Shown: positions 12,118 to 22,318 of the stretch, one piece after another
How positions within the stretch are numbered: position 1 is the stretch's first letter
How the letters are laid out: each line of letters starts with the position of its first letter
DNA from: Silene conica
Taxonomy: Eukaryota; Streptophyta; Magnoliopsida; Caryophyllales; Caryophyllaceae
Reading direction: 5' to 3'
Length of the DNA: 64,000 nt
Assembly (NCBI GenBank): GCA_029255685.2
Contig: CM055312.2
Coordinates: forward strand, 85,353,010 to 85,417,009
Made by a program: the position numbers and the translations under genes
Notes under the pieces: model-generated
Database searches by the model: none
The model's input: only the letters and a program-made list of their open reading frames with translations
What the model was told of the DNA's origin: nothing

Positions 12118-12234
12118 GGACCACATGGAGCTCATTGACTCAGGATGAGTCAATTTACGTTCATGGCAGTTCTGTTAATAGCGATGTTGGTTATTGTGTA
12201 CAGAATCAACAGTTACCAGTATCAACAGACGGAG
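12118..12234 (+). other. Exon-like open stretch in the CACTA element, unassigned
   Basis: It is flanked by TTGTAG on the left and GTTTGG on the right. One frame is open for 38 codons and encodes a serine- and glutamine-rich stretch. The phase does not fit cleanly with the DUF707-like piece at 12720, so it may be another captured exon of the same gene, with an unseen exon between. Confidence 0.35.
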
Positions 12235-12846
12235 GTTTGGTGACTTATTTCAATGTTTACATTTGATTTGTTATACTAGCCTGTTGTTTACCTGCATGAC
12301 CATTTTGGATGTAGTCTCACCTTGTCACGTACGTTACTTTTTCTCTACATATATTCATACCCGATACATGATTATGATACTAGGTTACATCATTTTGAGC
12401 GAAATAGTAATTTTTGAAAGCGCCGAGGTAATTTTTGGATATTTCCTTGAAGAATATGATGGCCAACAGGCCTGTTTACATTTTTCAAATAGTACTCATT
12501 TTACCTCCCCAAATCATTTTAGGATTAAGGCTCTGATGTTGTATTCATTTTCCCTGGGTATATATACATATATCAGTGTACATATGTATTCATTTATGTA
12601 TATACAGAGTATATATTAATGTAAGTACCGATCTTTTCTTATGGCACGAGTGCTATTTGACCTTGGTTTTTTTTCCAAATTCATGCCTAATATTTCCTGG
12701 CTTTATGTTTGGAATCTAGGATTCGGCAATGTTTGAGTTGGATGGTTTACCTCAAGGCATCATACAGGCAAGATCAGACTTAGAGCTAAAACCCTTATGG
12801 TTCCCGTTCTAAGGCGAAGGTTAGAATCCTATTGTTTGTTACTTCC

Positions 12847-14499
12847 TGATGCGTGTCTATTTTATGATGTTTTTCATCTATTTTTACACGCATTTGGTCG
12901 CTCATTTACTATGTTTTAGCCCTTATTTCCCAACAATCGTGTACTTTCGTATTTTTATGCACTTTTGCAGATTTATGCGGAAAAGGGACGATTTTGCACC
13001 AAATTTATGCCCTCGGGATTTTTTATGACTAAGGACAAGAAGGAACGAAGCCTAGCGCACATTTCAAGGCCTGAAGATAGCTTTAACAAGCAAAGAATCG
13101 ATCCACGACATTGCAGCCTGTTTCAAATGACTATATCTCGAGTTCTAGAGCTGATAATGGAGTGATTCCAGTTGGAGGTGAAAGCTTATCCTCTTAGCTT
13201 TCCAACGCCGCAAGAATCGCTTGATTACGATAAGTAACGAAGAAATGGCAGCTGTTTTAAGATCGACGCGCGCTGCAGTCCCGACAACTGGGTCGACCGA
13301 CCTACTATTTGGGTCGACCGACCACAGCACAGACCCAGAAGTTTCCGCGAAGCCCATTAAAGTGTTTAGGTCATTGGGAAACTCTTTATTTCCATCTATT
13401 TAAGCCAAATTTCGTGATTAGGGTTATTATTTTCAGCTTTACCTATAAAATCTCACATCTAGTTTTAGTTTTAATCTTTCGATAATCATCAAACACTTTT
13501 CTTTAGTTTTATACATTGTTCATCATCAATCATTCAAGCATTCAATAAAGTTTGTTCCTTTCCTTCCTTAATCCATTGTTTCCGGTAATTCCTTTCTTAA
13601 TTTCAGTTTTAATATTGTTCTTATTTTAGAATCATTAGTATCCGGTTTAATTTAGAATCCCAAGCCTTTATTATTATTGCATGTTTAGATTGATGTTCTT
13701 TATAACTTCCATGTTTATTCCTATTTTTATTATTGTTCCAGTAATTATGAGTAGCTAAATTTCATATGTTAGGATGTAGGGGATGAATATGCATAGGTAA
13801 CGTAAATTCCGAGACCGACCAGTAGCAGAGCCGTGGTCGGCCGACTCAATTAATGGGTCGGTCGACCAAGGCGGTGGTCGGCCGACTGGAATAGCCGGTC
13901 GGTCGACCCACTCGCGTATGAATTCTGTTTCGTCTTTCTTTGTTGACTATAATACCCTACAATGAGACTGAAAGGAGACTTGTAGGATGTTAGTAATGAC
14001 ATACCCAAGATTGAAAGATACGGGAAGGGCATTGGTTTACACCTTAAGACGGCTAGGTTACTCAAGACTGAAAGGTATGTGACCTAGAGTTTAGGAATCA
14101 CCCTTATTGTTGACACCCAATAATTGTGAGACCTAGGAACTAATAGCATAGGCCGAAAGGAGCTATTAGGTATCATAGACCGAAAGGATATGTTACACCC
14201 CTTATGCGACTGCAATACATGTTGACCTTAGGATTAATATTACCTTAGCTATTTATTACCCAAACATCCTAGCATCCCTTTTTATATATTTTAATCTCAT
14301 CTTTATTTTCTTGTTTTATTTTTGTCTTTGCTTTAGACTTAGAAATCAACAATCAAACCCCCAATTTGTTACCTTAAAACATTGACACCAAACAATAAAC
14401 ATTCCCCACCTCCTTGTGGTTCGACCCTGACTTTCACTATCTATTGTTAAAGTTAGGAATTATAAATTTTATCTTTGGTACCCTCAACGATGGGCATCA
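12847..14499 (+). repeat. 5' LTR of the nested Athila-like element
   Basis: It starts TGATGCGTGTC and ends GGGCATCA. GGTCGNNCGACC pairs start at 13291/13312, 13835/13856 and 13876/13897, each 21 bp apart. Confidence 0.92.
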
Positions 14500-14504
14500 A
14501 ATTT

Positions 14505-14521
14505 TGGCGCCGTTGCCGGGG
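14505..14521 (+). other. Primer-binding site, tRNA-Asp type
   Basis: TGGCGCCGTTGCCGGGG begins five bases after the LTR end and complements the 3' end of plant tRNA-Asp. Confidence 0.9.
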
Positions 14522-14578
14522 AGGTGACGCCAGGGTTTATTGTTTTTTGTTTATGTTTTCCCTTTTTCTTTCGCTGTC

Positions 14579-15592
14579 ATGACCATCGCCCCTTTCCCAC
14601 AACTCGAGCATGAACCTTTGTATATCTATTGTGATAGATTAATCTCTTTCCTTTCTCAATTTGACTATCCTATTAGTATTGGGGAGGTTTGTCGTATCTT
14701 ATATGATGGAGTTACTGGTAAGACCTTGATCGAGATTGAGAGAAATTGCGGATGGGAATTTTTAGACCTACCCTGTGAGAAGCAATGGGAGCTTCTCAAA
14801 CACCTAATCCGAACCGGTGGAGATACGGAGGGGTATGAGGGCATTGATATTAGTAACCCGGATATTCCTGTTGAGTGTGATCCTATCACACCCATTACTG
14901 AAGAGTCGCTCATTCTTAAGGATGAGAATGATAGGTTATTTGATTCCTTCTGCCTCCCCGTTGATGATACTGACTTGGATTTAGATACAGATGATGAGTT
15001 AGAAATTTACCCCTTGACTGACCAACCTATTTCTGTAGGTGTTAGTGATGAACATGTTCCTAACATGTTTGAACCCTCGGTTGATGAACCTTGTTTTTTG
15101 CAGGATTCTTCTATTGACATTTCTGATGTTTTTAATAATATTAGTGAATGTTATGTACAAGGATCCTTTATAAAGGATCCTTCGGAGGCTTTGATGTGTT
15201 TTGAGGCATGTGCAGGTGAATCTCTTGCTCAGGAGGCTGATTTGGATGCTCCAGAAATTGCGACACTAGTGGTAGAGTCTATAGGCGGTAGGAAGAGAGA
15301 TGTTCTCGATCGAGTAGTACCACTTACTCGATCAAATGATGTAGAGAACGAGGTCACTCAAGCAAGTGATCATTTGGCTAAAGAAAAGAGCCCTAAGAAG
15401 AAGAAACTCAGGAAGGTGTCGGCCCACGACTTGGGAGTCGACAACTCCGGGAGATGGATGGCTAAAGCTGTGGATGATGACCCACCCATCTACATGGTGG
15501 AGAGAAACTCATCTACCCAAATCACCATAGCTGAAGGAGTAGCCTATAGTCAGAGCCCTTGGTCAAAGAAACGCCGAATCCTTCGCAGATAA
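14579..15592 (+). CDS. Acidic protein of unknown function encoded by a non-autonomous LTR element
   Basis: From the ATG at 14579 the frame encodes 337 residues; the upstream in-frame extension has no ATG. I recognise no gag, protease or polymerase motif. Residues 1-90 look folded, with hydrophobic and aromatic positions (YCDRLISFLSQFDYP, CGWEFLDLPCEKQWELLKHL). Residues 95-240 are strongly acidic with few basic residues, including a DDTDLDLDTDDELEIY block. The C-terminal 90 residues turn basic (KEKSPKKKKLRK, then SKKRRILRR at the end) and look like nuclear-import or nucleic-acid-binding tails. The frame is intact in a young element, which fits either recent loss of purifying selection or continued use. 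It could be a captured host gene, a remote gag relative or the extra ORF seen in some plant Ty3 lineages. I cannot decide between them. Confidence 0.6.
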   Translation: MTIAPFPQLEHEPLYIYCDRLISFLSQFDYPISIGEVCRILYDGVTGKTLIEIERNCGWEFLDLPCEKQWELLKHLIRTGGDTEGYEGIDISNPDIPVECDPITPITEESLILKDENDRLFDSFCLPVDDTDLDLDTDDELEIYPLTDQPISVGVSDEHVPNMFEPSVDEPCFLQDSSIDISDVFNNISECYVQGSFIKDPSEALMCFEACAGESLAQEADLDAPEIATLVVESIGGRKRDVLDRVVPLTRSNDVENEVTQASDHLAKEKSPKKKKLRKVSAHDLGVDNSGRWMAKAVDDDPPIYMVERNSSTQITIAEGVAYSQSPWSKKRRILRR

Positions 15593-17627
15593 CTTCTTTT
15601 TTTTGCTCGTTTCTGTTTTTCTTAAAACATTTTTTTTTTGTTTTGCTAAGACTTTCTAGCTTGCTTTCTTTAAGTTTTTAGGACAACTTTTTTTGTGTTT
15701 GCGTAGTTAAGACTTTTTGGACTTGTTTCTGGGATCTCGCGCATTTGTTGGGCGCATATTTATTGCTTTTTCAGGTTTTACGAAGAAACGAAGACCGCTG
15801 TGCAGCCGAGGGGTCGACCGACCTATCATATGGGTCGGTCGACCTAGTCCCTGTAAATGCTGGAATTCCTGTAGTCTGCAGAAAGGTCGGTCGACCTAAA
15901 ATATAGGTCGGTCGACCTACCCGTCCGTCACAGCCTGTTCGCTTCTTCCTCGGAATTCGTGCACCATCTTGGGTACTTGAGTGGCACTGCTGGCCACCAA
16001 AACCTCCCAGCTTACGCTGGTTTGGGGAGGTTTTTCACGCGCTTCATAACCCAGTGAGTTCTTTCCAGTTTTTCCTTGGTTTTTACTTTTTTGTTTTAAT
16101 TTTCTGAAACATTTACTTAGGCTAATGCACAATGGGGACATTGTGCGGGTTGGTTTGGGGAATGGTTTCGTGTCACATGCATTGCATTTTTTTTTTGTCA
16201 CACGTTTATTGCATTTTCGTCTTGCATTGTTCTTTTCTTTATTTTTTCTTACCTATACAAAAGAAAAAAAAATCCAAAAAAATGAAAAAATTCAAAAAAA
16301 TTCCAAAAAAATGCACGTTTATTTTAGCATATAGGTCGAGTCGGAACGAAAGTATTTCAAGGATGATTTAGCTATCTTACATGTTTATGCCTTTACCTTG
16401 CCTTGTCAACTTGTTTTAGTATGAGAGTCTTTCGCATATCTACGAGTTTTTGTCAACTTGCATGTGTTGAGACTTGACTTATACCTTGGCAACCTACTAT
16501 ACATTCTAAGGTTTAGAGCTTGTTTCCTGGTTTCATTCTTAAACCAGTTGTTTAGGATGTGAGTAGTACTCCCCTTGGAACATGTTACATCAATATGCAT
16601 AAACATGAACTTGAATTGCTATATACTTGTTTTACTTTCTCGTTTTGTGAGTCTTGGTACGTGCATTTGAGATCCCTTTTCTCATATTTACCCATAAGCT
16701 TCACATAGCCAAAATTGTCTTTTTATTTCCCCAAAAACTACATCCCATACTTAGCCTACCCTTCCAAGCTAGTAATTGTGGTCATTGGATTATTTTTTGA
16801 GGCATCTTGGTTTGTATGCTATCTTGAACAAAAAGAGAAAAGAAAGAAAGCAAGAAAGAAAAAAAAAAGAACAGAAAAATTCAGAAAAAGAAAGAAAGAA
16901 AAAGAAAAACGAAAAAAAAATCAAAACTTCCAGGAACGAAGTCGACCGACCTCACCCTTAGGTCGGCCGACCAACTGGCATCATCAGATTCAAAATTTCG
17001 TTCCAAAATCCCTTTCTTTTATATGTTATCACTCCCGTATCTCATTCAAAATATTTGGGAATCCTTTCTTATATTCAATGTGAGAGTTGTGCCACAAAAA
17101 GAGCACTTTCTTAATTTCAAAAGTTGTGAAGTTTGTTGTTGGGAACCGGTTTTACTAGCTTGGCTAATAACCCCACAAATCCAAAAACATCTTAACCACT
17201 TCTACCTTTTACCTCACATATCTTTCATTACCCCAATTGCATGTATCTAGGCCACTTAAATGAGATTGTTGTACAAAGTTGTAGAATTCTTGTTCATGTT
17301 AGATTGCAGGCATGTTTTCATGGGTCGCAGTTAGGTGAGTGTCTCAACAAAATTACTTCTTTCTATCTTTTACATATACTCACCCTTTGCTTCATGAGTG
17401 TCTCGAGCGTACCGTGAGAGTCCATAGTATAAAGTCTCTATAGTCTTTATGTTTGCAAGTTTGACGACCCTATAACTCGTTTGCATGATTTAAATACTTT
17501 CTCATTTTGTACTTGGCATTGGTTTAGGCTTACATGTAAATTTCGCTCTGAGATTGAAATCGTTCCATTAGTTAAGATCGAGTCTATTTCTTGCTTGAGG
17601 GCAAGCAAGGGTTTGGTTTGGGGAATT
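15593..17627 (+). other. Non-coding 3' interior of the nested Athila-like element
   Basis: About 2 kb without a convincing gene. It holds GGTCG palindrome pairs at 15812/15833, 15885/15906 and 16940/16961, an A-rich tract (16260-16320) and a purine-rich AAAG tract (16830-16925). The same order of blocks recurs on the minus strand at 58608-60600 in the right-edge element, so this non-coding part is shared between two elements with different genes. Confidence 0.75.
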
Positions 17628-19280
17628 TGATGCGTGTCTATTTTATGATGTTTTTCATCTATTTTTACACGCATTTGGTCGCTCATTTAATATGTTTTAG
17701 CCCTTATTTCCCAACAATCGTGTACTTTCGTATTTTTATGCACTTTTGCAGATTTATGCGGAAAAGGGACGATTTTGCACCAAATTTATGCCCTCGGGAT
17801 TTTTTATGACTAAGGACAAGAAGGAACGAAGCCTAGCGCACATTTCAAGGCCTGAAGATAGCTTTAACAAGCAAAGAATCGATCCACGACATTGCAGCCT
17901 GTTTCAAATGACTATATCTCGAGTTCTAGAGCTGATAATGGAGTGATTCCAGTTGGAGGTGAAAGCTTATCTTCTTAGCTTTCCAACGCCGCAAGAATCG
18001 CTTGATTACGATAAGTAACGAAGAAATGGCAGCTGTTTTAAGATCGACGCGCGCTGCAGTCCCGACAACTGGGTCGACCGACCTACTATTTGGGTCGACC
18101 GACCACAGCACAGACCCAGAAGTTTCCGCGAAGCCCATTAAAGTGTTTAGGTTATTGGGAAACTCTTTATTTCCATCTATTTAAGCCGAATTTCGTGATT
18201 AGGGTTATTATTTTCAGCTTTACCTATAAAATCTCACATCTAGTTTTAGTTTTAATCTTTCGATAATCATCAAACACTTTTCTTTAGTTTTATACATTGT
18301 TCATCATCAATCATTCAAGCATTCAATAAAGTTTATTCCTTTCCTTCCTTAATCCATTGTTTCCGGTAATTCCTTTCTTAATTTCAGTTTTAATATTGTT
18401 CTTATTTTAGAATCATTAGTATCCGGTTTAATTTAGAATCCCAAGCCTTTATTATTATTGCATGTTTAGATTGATGTTCTTTATAACTTCCATGTTTATT
18501 CCTATTTTTATTATTGTTCCAGTAATTATGAGTAGCTAAATTTCATATGTTAGGATGTAGGGGATGAATATGCATAGGTAACGTAAATTCCGAGACCGAC
18601 CTGTAGCAGAGCCGTGGTCGGCCGACTCAATTAATGGGTCGGTCGACCAAGGCGGTGGTCGGCTGACTGGAATAGCCGGTCGGTCGACCCACTCGCGTAT
18701 GAATTCTGTTTCGTCTTTTTTTGTTGACTATAATACCCTACAATGAGACTGAAAGGAGACTTGTAGGATGTTAGTAATGACCTACCCAAGATTGAAAGAT
18801 ACGGGAAGGGCATTGGTTTACATCTTAAGACGGCTAGGTTACTCAAGACTGAAAGGTATGTGACCTAGAGTTTAGGAATCACCCTTATTGTTGACACCCA
18901 ATAATTGTGAGACCTAGGAACTAATAGCATAGGCCGAAAGGAGCTATTAGGTATCATAGGCCGAAAGGATATGTTACACCCCTTATGCGACTGCAATACA
19001 TGTTGACCTTAGGATTAATATTACCTTAGCTATTTATTACCCAAACATCCTAGCATCCCTTTTTATATATTTTAATCTCATCTTTATTTTCTTGTTTTAT
19101 TTTTGTCTTTGCTTTAGACTTAGAAATCAACAATCAAACCCCCAATTTGTTACCTTAAAACATTGACACCAAACAATAAACATTCCCCACCTCCTTGTGG
19201 TTCGACCCTGACTTTCACTATCTATTGTTAAAGTTAGGAATTATAAATTTTATCTTTGGTACCCTCAACGACGGGCATCA
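17628..19280 (+). repeat. 3' LTR of the nested Athila-like element
   Basis: It has the same length as the 5' LTR and is nearly identical to it. Palindrome pairs are at 18072/18093, 18616/18637 and 18657/18678. It is followed by the target duplication CTTCC at 19281-19285. Confidence 0.92.
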
Positions 19281-19822
19281 CTTCCCATCTGTTTGTCGTA
19301 GACATAAAGTCCAACATTATATTTTAAAATTCTATTTCATCAAAGTTATGTTGTCACAAATCAATAATGTTCATCTGATTTTTATGTCATATGGATAACT
19401 ACTACTCCTGTAACATGTTTTGGTACATGACACTTTATCCACTTATATGTCTTGCTACTAATTTTATGTTTATTTGATTTCCTAGCTTAAAGTTTCCAGT
19501 AGTAACAACTTGCTTGCTATTGCTGCTGGTATCAAACAAAAAGAAAATGTTGATGTAATAGTTCAGAAGGTATATATAATTTTAAATATGCTCTCTGTGT
19601 GTATATATTTTTGCTATTGTATTTATCTTACTAAATTTTCTTATATGTTTCTATCGATATTGTTCTTATTACTTGTTTGGCCTTATTGGTCTTTATTCGG
19701 TTTTGCATTAGTGTGTATGATTACCATTACATTATGATGCCTTTTATATCGTGCGCAGTTTGTACGTTGTATATCTTTGTTTAATAGATTACTTTGATTT
19801 ATTTTTGTAGTGGTGTGGATTG

Positions 19823-19910
19823 TTTAAGGCAACGCCCCGATTTAGAACGTCGTAGAACCGTTGCCATATGTGCTTTTTGACCGTTGCCAAATGACATTTC
19901 TGTACTAGTG
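19823..19910 (+). mobile_element. Possible end fragment of another CACTA-like element
   Basis: The segment ends in TGTACTAGTG (CACTAGTACA on the minus strand) and carries several CGTTGCC/GGCAACG motifs, as in CACTA subterminal regions. No partner end was found. Confidence 0.35.
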
Positions 19911-20138
19911 CGAAATGTATTTTAATTAGTAGTTTGCTACTGGTGTCATGGCCCTTCAGGTGAATACACAGATTCCTTGCTATTATCTTCAGCCAATTTG
20001 CTATAACCGCTCCGTGCTCAAGAGTGTTCTATGTTTTTATTATGTGATCTTGATGCTTGTAAAAGATCTGTTAACACAATCAACTCAGTTGTGTTTCCGT
20101 ATTATTATTAAAGCTAGAATTTTGTGCATGATTTACAG

Positions 20139-20222
20139 GTTTTCAAACACCGACTGCCATATTCCCAAGAAGAAATCGACGAGGTCTTGTACTTGTGGGC
20201 GGACTATTTTCTGAATACATAG
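20139..20222 (+). other. Terminal-exon-like stretch in the CACTA element, unassigned
   Basis: After ATTTACAG a frame encodes VFKHRLPYSQEEIDEVLYLW and seven more residues, then stops at TAG (20220-20222). It is not a DUF707 piece that I recognise. It could be the last exon of a second captured gene or of the transposon's own gene. Confidence 0.35.
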
Positions 20223-22318
20223 TCTTTTTAGTAACGTAGTACTTTGATTTTGCAAACTAAGCCGATGTGGTTAGTTGTTGAACTTGTTGTGATCTCTAGA
20301 CTATTTTGGATGTCGTCTAAAATGACGCATAACCCTATGTTTGGTTAGTGGATGAATTTGGATAATGTCTGAAAGACGACCGACCTTTGTCGTGATTTAC
20401 TTTGAATTTGTTTAATGAAAGACGAACGACTTTGTCGTGATTTGTTATGAATTTGTGTTTGTTTGGTTGATGGTGGCCTATAATCTGTTTTGATACGCCA
20501 GTCTAAATGGCTGGCGTGTGAATAATGTATATTGGTGGTACAAATTACTATCAATACCAGCTTTTTTTTTTTTTTAAAAAAAAAGCAACATCATGGACAT
20601 CGGTTTATGCAATAGTATGATGCATATTAACTTGTAATGCACATGGGCTTCAGTCAACAAGTGATGTACAAAACATAAATGGACATCAGATTACAGCTAA
20701 AGAATGATGTGCATAAATATGATGGACATCAGACTTGTTAAAACTCCGATGTGCAATAACACATGGACATCAGATTACAGCTAAAGAATGATGTGCATAA
20801 ATATGATGAACATCAGACTTATTAAACCTCCGATGTGCAATAACACATGGACATCGGTTGCTAAGCCAATGTCCTTGATGCCCATAATGGACATCAATGA
20901 ACTGTACATCGGTTGCTAAGCCGATGTCCATGACCATAAAAGTCTGATGTCCTTAAGGGTTTCTGTAGTAGTGGATCTAGTCACTCCCCACTGATTGTGG
21001 CGTACATGTTTTCATGTATGTAGGTTAATGATGACTGTTTGCAGAGGGTTACGTTGAGGCTAGCGAGCGATGATCCGTCATCGATGACTTTACCTATTCG
21101 TTTAGCTAGACCTTACTTTTGTGATACAATTTTATGCCTATAGGGATATCCTATCCCGGGCTTGGTTTCGTATTTAATACTTATAACTCATCTAGTTTTA
21201 TTTCTTCCGCATGTTGGTTTGTAATTCACCTCATATATTAATTAAGCATGTTTAAAGTTTTAATTCCGCGCAAAATTGCATGTTTTTGTATGTATTACTT
21301 TCCGCTGCCGCGAGGGGTTTTACAGTTGGTATCAGAGTGTTATCGCTCCCGACGCACTCATGTAATCCCAAACCTTAACTTGACCTATAATCAAATAATG
21401 AATGAGAGATGGGATAGATTTAAGGACAAGTGGTAGTCTGTATTGTGATTGCTTTTATTAGGTCCTAACGTGTTTGTTGATTGTCAATGAGTTTACTTTT
21501 ATATCTTTGAATCGATGAACCGTGAGCTCATCCATTTGACGATCAAGACCGGTGTTCTCTACCGAAGACGAACGATTCGTGCTACCGTTGGAGAATGCTT
21601 CTGAGCCTTGAAGATACTCCTCTTTCTTTGTGCATCACCCTCATAACTCCAGATGCACATCCTTTCTCCTTGCATAATTGTCTATCTTACTTGAAAACTA
21701 TCTTCATATCCTTTCGACTTAACCTGGTTCCTTGCCTTCTCGGAGTACCTCGTAAGTAAACTTTCCCTTGACTGGGTTTTGAGGAATTAGTTCTAGGATA
21801 ACCGTGATCCGTGTTTGGAGAAATGTTGTTATTTGAGGAAAACCTAAGAAGTATTGTGAGACATGTTTTAGTAATCCTAGTATCTAGTTGTTTATCCAAT
21901 TGGAAAAGTGAAAGTGAGTGATTGAGTACTTACTCCGAGGTCGAGTTGTATAATTAGCATTCGGTGGAACTTAGCCTTGAGAGTTATACTTAAATTGTAA
22001 AAATTTGTGGATTGAAATATACCGTTCGAAGAGTTGGATGAGATGCTTGAAGTCATAGAAGAATTTGGAAGAATAGGTTCGAGAAGCTAATGATAAAGAA
22101 TAGAAGAGTGAGGTAGGTTAGTGTTACTTGACCTTGAGAATATGCTGGACTTAAGGAAAACACTTTACATTGAGGAATAAGAATCGTTGATAGTAATGAA
22201 TGAGTGTTGAAAGGATCTGAGATGTAAATTTGGAGGAATTGATCATCGATTTGGGGAATTTTAAGGATCCTTCCCTTGCGGGTGGTTGGCATAGAGTGAA
22301 TCGTTGGTGGATAGAGGT

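Larger units (their letters stand above)
12847..19280 (+). mobile_element. Non-autonomous Athila-like LTR retrotransposon, whole-looking and young
   Basis: Two 1653-bp LTRs (12847-14499 and 17628-19280) flank a 3.1-kb interior, and the 5-bp target duplication CTTCC lies on each side. A tRNA-Asp primer-binding site is at 14505-14521, and a purine-rich tract ends just before 17628. The LTRs differ at about a dozen sites by eye (near 0.7%), which suggests roughly 0.3 to 0.5 million years at common plant rates. The interior encodes one long frame (14579-15592) in the place where gag usually lies. I see no gag, protease, reverse transcriptase or integrase, so it would depend on a relative. It lies in the intron of the gene fragment captured by the CACTA element. 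Confidence 0.92.
12720..19569 (+). pseudogene. DUF707-type host gene fragment captured in the CACTA element
   Basis: Two exon-like pieces match consecutive parts of plant DUF707 proteins (often labelled lysine-ketoglutarate reductase trans-splicing related). Piece one (12720-12819) encodes LPQGIIQARSDLELKPLW and has AG before it and GTTAG after it. One base must be skipped near its 3' end to read the final SKAK in frame, so it carries a frameshift. Piece two (19486-19569) encodes LKVSSSNNLLAIAAGIKQK and ends at a GTATAT donor. The nested LTR element sits in the intron between them. Upstream, 10800-10916 looks like a 5' leader ending at a GTATGA donor, ATGGGTGAAGAAAAG at about 11301 precedes a GTACGA donor, and 12118-12234 is an open exon-like stretch of unknown match. 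The conserved later domain of the protein is absent, so this is a non-functional capture. Confidence 0.6.
10411..20973. mobile_element. CACTA DNA transposon carrying host-gene fragments and a nested LTR element
   Basis: The ends are CACTACTACAGGAACCC at 10411 and its inverted match (CACTACTACAGAAACCC on the minus strand) ending at 20973. Both ends carry dense subterminal copies of GGACATCGG and GACATCAGA on both strands (10430-10620 and 20590-20955), typical of CACTA transposase-binding regions. I recognise no transposase, so this is a non-autonomous copy. Without the 6434-bp nested LTR element (plus its 5-bp duplication) it is about 4.1 kb. The expected 3-bp target duplication is absent: TAC lies on the left and GAT on the right. 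The flanks also come from different retroelement contexts. Confidence 0.85.

Noticed and set aside
12965-13165. 66-residue frame repeated at 17746-17946
   Set aside because: Both copies are LTR sequence of the same element, not a duplicated gene.
16715-17083. Lysine-rich 122-residue protein
   Set aside because: Translation of an AAAG-rich low-complexity tract in a non-coding region shared with the right-edge element.
20974-21324. Simple insertion of the CACTA element into one Tekay-like element
   Set aside because: The two flanks have opposite orientation and come from different element parts, and the 3-bp flanks do not match.
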